Assembly: GCA_029865665.1 (NCBI GenBank)
Contig: JARXAV010000158.1
Coordinates: forward strand, 1 to 8,363
Reading direction: 5' to 3'
Source of the DNA: Flectobacillus sp.
GTDB lineage: Bacteria > Bacteroidota > Bacteroidia > Cytophagales > Spirosomataceae
Length of the DNA stretch: 8,363 nucleotides
The position numbers were made by a program, and so were the translations under genes. Positions 5,972-8,363 of the stretch are shown one piece after another. The notes under the pieces were generated by a model. The model had not been told where the DNA came from. It searched no databases and saw nothing but the letters and a program-made list of their open reading frames with translations. Every line of letters starts with the position of its first letter. Position 1 is the first letter of the stretch.

Positions 5972-6613
5972 TCACTGATGTTTCACTAATAATTTCTTTG
6001 TTACTAAAGATTTGCCGTTGGCAGATAATTGGTATAGATAAACGCCATTGGGCCAATCTTTTGTAGTAATTGAACTCTTTGACTGGTCTTTATCTAATAC
6101 TTCATCGTGCATCATTCCTCCCAAAACGTTGTAAAAAGTAATTTTTACTTCGTTAAAATTAGCCTGTGCATTAATATCATAATTCACAAAAGCACGATCG
6201 TCGGCAGGATTAGGATAAATATTCGAAACGGTTAGTTTATCGTTAGAGAACAAGCGATCTTCTGAATTAATCACCTCCTCATTTCTAGTATTTTCACTCG
6301 CATTACTGATACTCTCAACCTTTGTTGTCGCCACTTTTGCAGCATGGTGTAAAAGTGAATTAGCAAAATATTGATTAATCGCAATCGCACGTTGCGTATT
6401 CATATTTCTGTCTAAGGTATTAGTCAGAGGCTGATAAAAAGAAAATCTCGATTTCTTGAACGAAGTCGTAAAAGTAGTTTTGGCTTTTGGTTTCATGTCC
6501 AAACGGCTTTTATATTTATTTTCCGTTTGAGCAAAGCCCTCCCGTACTGATAGAAAACCTATCAATAACAAGGTGATTTTTATGTATTTATGTAGAGGTC
6601 TCATCTCATTCAA
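5972..6613 (-). CDS. Short exported protein with T9SS type A C-terminal sorting domain
   Basis: This encodes 213 residues. A signal peptide spans about 1-29 (basic start, Ile-Thr-Leu-Leu-Leu-Ile-Gly-Phe core, Gly-Phe-Ala-Gln before the cut). Residues 30-125 are polar, Ser/Thr/Asn/Lys-rich and match no domain I recognise. Residues 128-213 form a T9SS type A sorting domain: Tyr-Pro-Asn-Pro-Ala-Asp-Asp at 133-139, a Phe-Tyr-Asn-Val-Leu-Gly strand near 160-165, Trp-Pro-Asn-Gly-Val-Tyr-Leu-Tyr at 187-194, and Lys-Lys-Leu-Leu-Val near the end. This domain directs transport across the outer membrane by the PorSS machinery and is usually cut off, which would leave a cargo of only about 100 residues. 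The second ATG (codon 4) is an equally good start, because it gives the same signal peptide. It lies 224 nt downstream of the OstA-like gene on the same strand. Confidence 0.85.
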   Translation of the reverse strand: MNEMRPLHKYIKITLLLIGFLSVREGFAQTENKYKSRLDMKPKAKTTFTTSFKKSRFSFYQPLTNTLDRNMNTQRAIAINQYFANSLLHHAAKVATTKVESISNASENTRNEEVINSEDRLFSNDKLTVSNIYPNPADDRAFVNYDINAQANFNEVKITFYNVLGGMMHDEVLDKDQSKSSITTKDWPNGVYLYQLSANGKSLVTKKLLVKHQ

Positions 6614-6801
6614 TCTGCTTTTGTGAAAAATTACTTAGTATCTATTTTACAGCGATAATCATACCAAATATGATGTCTCGCTATACATACGTACTAATAG
6701 ACTCCAAAGGTCTTAAAAAGGTTGCACGAAATAAAAAAATTAACAGATTTTAACAATAAATCATTTTTCACTTCGTTTTTGGACTTTAAAATACTATTTC
6801 A

Positions 6802-6832
6802 CAAAAATATATTAAAATTTTTCAATTTTCAA
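6802..6832 (-). promoter_or_regulatory. Candidate Bacteroidota promoter for the T9SS gene
   Basis: Read on the minus strand, TTG (6832-6830) is followed after exactly 20 bases by TATTTTTG (6809-6802), which fits the Bacteroidota -33 TTG / -7 TAnnTTTG pattern and spacing. Transcription would begin near 6796 and leave a leader of about 180 nt before the ATG at 6613. The surroundings are very AT-rich, so a chance match is quite possible. I saw no clear terminator after the OstA-like gene, so readthrough is also possible. Confidence 0.35.
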
Positions 6833-6837
6833 AAAAA

Positions 6838-8363
6838 TTAAGGCAATTTCTTTGATTTCTTATCCAAAGGCTTCTTATTTTTAGGACTTTCTATTTTCTT
6901 CACTTGTACAGAATCTTTTGCGATGATTACAGGACTTGGTTGCAACACAGGAGCAACACGCTGCAAAATCATTGCTTTAGTCGGTTTCTCACTAATTCTC
7001 CATCTAAAACCATCTAATTCTTTATCATCTTCCTTCACTTCTTTGGGAGGCATAAATTTCCCGTCTGGCTTTGCTAAAAAGGCGATTTTTTTAATTTTCC
7101 CTTTTGCAAAATTCATGTACATTTTACTACACTGCACCCTGTTCACACCTGTGAGTACATTTTTTTCATCTACCGCATAGTAAATACTTTCGCCATTACC
7201 ATCAATCGTGATTTTTTCTAGGCGTGCATCATTATTGAAATTCGCAATAATTTTTCGCCCCTTCATCTGGTTATAATCAGCAAGCGTATCCACAGAAATG
7301 ACGAACGCCTTTCCTTTCATATACATCATACTGATTTTATTCTTCTTCAACAACACGTTCATTGAATCAGCTTCCGACTGATTTTTATTGTTCCAAAGAA
7401 TCGGCTTTTGGTAAAAATAAATCGTTGAATCCGAAAGGTTATAACTGAGCGAATCACACTTGGCGGAGAGATCAGATTTATAAATCATCACTTTTTTATA
7501 CGCATATAATTTCTTCACCTTTGTTTCTTTATTATCAATCGAAACGAGTGTATCTGCCGTTAAAAAGAGCGTATCTTGTTCTAAAATATTTTTCAGTAAA
7601 GCTCTTCCAAACACCCGAGTCATTCCTGTTTTTTTCGAATATCGTCCGTGTTCACCCGTCAAAACGGCTTTATCTTTTTTCGAAACAAATACAATATCGC
7701 CATTGGCAATCCCAATCTGGGTTGGTGGGTCATAAATCATCGTATCGGCCGTCATCACGTAGTCCTCATTTTTAACCGTTGACCGTCCTTTTAGATTAGC
7801 AATTTTAGACACCGTATTATAGCGACTCCCAGGGTTAGCAAAAGTTGTATCTCCTTTATTAACAATCAGGGTTGGAGCAACAAAAAAGGCTTCTTTCGAT
7901 AAGGTACTATATTTCAGCGAATCCGCTTTTAAGCTTCCCTCCTTATCCACTACCCGAACATCGTATTTAAAATCAAACAATTTTGTAACCGTATTGTAAT
8001 AACCTTCTTTACTGGTCAACACACTTTTTTTATCTACAATTCTACCGTTAGTATTATAATAAGCAACATGCGTGTTCAAATCATAATCCATTTGCTTTGT
8101 GGTAAGAATAATACTTCGGTCGTCCAACTTTACCCTCCCGTACATTTTTGCTTGACGAGTATTTCCGAAATAATAGGCAGTATCTCCTGTAATGGTCACG
8201 GTATCTGCCTGAACAATACGGACTTTCCCAAAAGACTCTACAATATTGGTGGTTTCGTTAATGATAGCCATGTCGCAGTTCATCAAGGTTGTTCCCTGAC
8301 GTAAACGAACGTTTCCTAATAGCTTTTTTACTTGCATAAAGGGCATATTTTGCCCCACCAAAC
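6838..8363 (-). CDS. OstA/LptA-like outer-membrane biogenesis protein, C-terminal part
   Basis: The frame is open to the right edge; about 508 codons are visible, ending in TAA at 6840-6838, and the N-terminus with its expected signal peptide lies outside. A TTG at 8361 is not a credible start because the domain is already under way. The sequence is a series of short beta repeats, for example Gly-Asn-Val-Arg-Leu-Arg, Phe-Gly-Lys-Val-Arg-Ile, Tyr-Gly-Arg-Val-Lys-Leu and Leu-Lys-Gly-Arg-Ser-Thr-Val, each with Asp-Thr/Ala-Asp-Thr turns. This is the OstA/LptA jellyroll pattern, whose members bridge lipopolysaccharide through the periplasm. Bacteroidota carry such long OstA-like proteins. The last 40 or so residues are Lys/Pro-rich and probably disordered. 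The exact role (LptA-type bridge or other) is not settled by sequence alone. Confidence 0.85.
   Translation of the reverse strand, partial: LVGQNMPFMQVKKLLGNVRLRQGTTLMNCDMAIINETTNIVESFGKVRIVQADTVTITGDTAYYFGNTRQAKMYGRVKLDDRSIILTTKQMDYDLNTHVAYYNTNGRIVDKKSVLTSKEGYYNTVTKLFDFKYDVRVVDKEGSLKADSLKYSTLSKEAFFVAPTLIVNKGDTTFANPGSRYNTVSKIANLKGRSTVKNEDYVMTADTMIYDPPTQIGIANGDIVFVSKKDKAVLTGEHGRYSKKTGMTRVFGRALLKNILEQDTLFLTADTLVSIDNKETKVKKLYAYKKVMIYKSDLSAKCDSLSYNLSDSTIYFYQKPILWNNKNQSEADSMNVLLKKNKISMMYMKGKAFVISVDTLADYNQMKGRKIIANFNNDARLEKITIDGNGESIYYAVDEKNVLTGVNRVQCSKMYMNFAKGKIKKIAFLAKPDGKFMPPKEVKEDDKELDGFRWRISEKPTKAMILQRVAPVLQPSPVIIAKDSVQVKKIESPKNKKPLDKKSKKLP

Noticed and set aside
6923..8304. Plus-strand open frames opposite the OstA-like gene
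   Set aside because: They are antisense shadows of a convincing beta-repeat protein and carry no recognisable features.

Overview
The window looks like the chromosome of a member of the Bacteroidota, probably in or near the Cytophagales. The reasons are an AT-rich composition, weak or absent Shine-Dalgarno sequences, a protein with a type IX secretion (T9SS) C-terminal sorting domain, a long OstA-like protein of the Bacteroidota type, and a Rieske / thioredoxin / ApbE / DUF4266 / DUF3570 gene set whose members resemble Bacteroidota homologues. These identifications are from memory of protein families; no search was run.

Layout. Positions 1-3347 (+) hold five same-strand genes: the 3' part of a Rieske-type [2Fe-2S] protein, an exported thioredoxin-like protein, an ApbE-family FAD:protein FMN transferase, a tiny DUF4266 lipoprotein ending in Gly-Gly-Gly-Cys-Gly-Cys-Asn, and a DUF3570 outer-membrane beta-barrel candidate. 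The last four are tightly spaced (14-nt overlap, then gaps of 22 and 60 nt) and look like one operon. A 191-nt gap with two hairpins follows, then a full-length three-module DsbD (3539-5644, +). Between DsbD and the convergent genes to its right lie a compound REP/BIME-like palindrome (5672-5787) and a strong bidirectional terminator (5809-5847). On the minus strand are a short T9SS-sorted protein (5972-6613) and the C-terminal 507 or so codons of an OstA/LptA-like protein that runs off the right edge.

How it may work together. The left two thirds is mostly cell-envelope redox chemistry. DsbD carries electrons across the inner membrane by thiol exchange and could keep the exported CIPC thioredoxin reduced. 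The Rieske protein is a one-electron carrier. ApbE attaches FMN covalently to proteins. The DUF4266 lipoprotein and DUF3570 barrel have no assigned function that I know of. The shape of the set (lipoprotein with a Cys-rich tail, barrel, flavin transferase, thiol reductant) suggests an envelope redox or metal-handling system. That is an inference. The right third concerns outer-membrane biogenesis (OstA-like) and surface export (T9SS), with no clear tie to the redox genes.

The most interesting part is the ApbE-DUF4266-DUF3570 core, especially the Gly/Cys tail of the DUF4266 protein.
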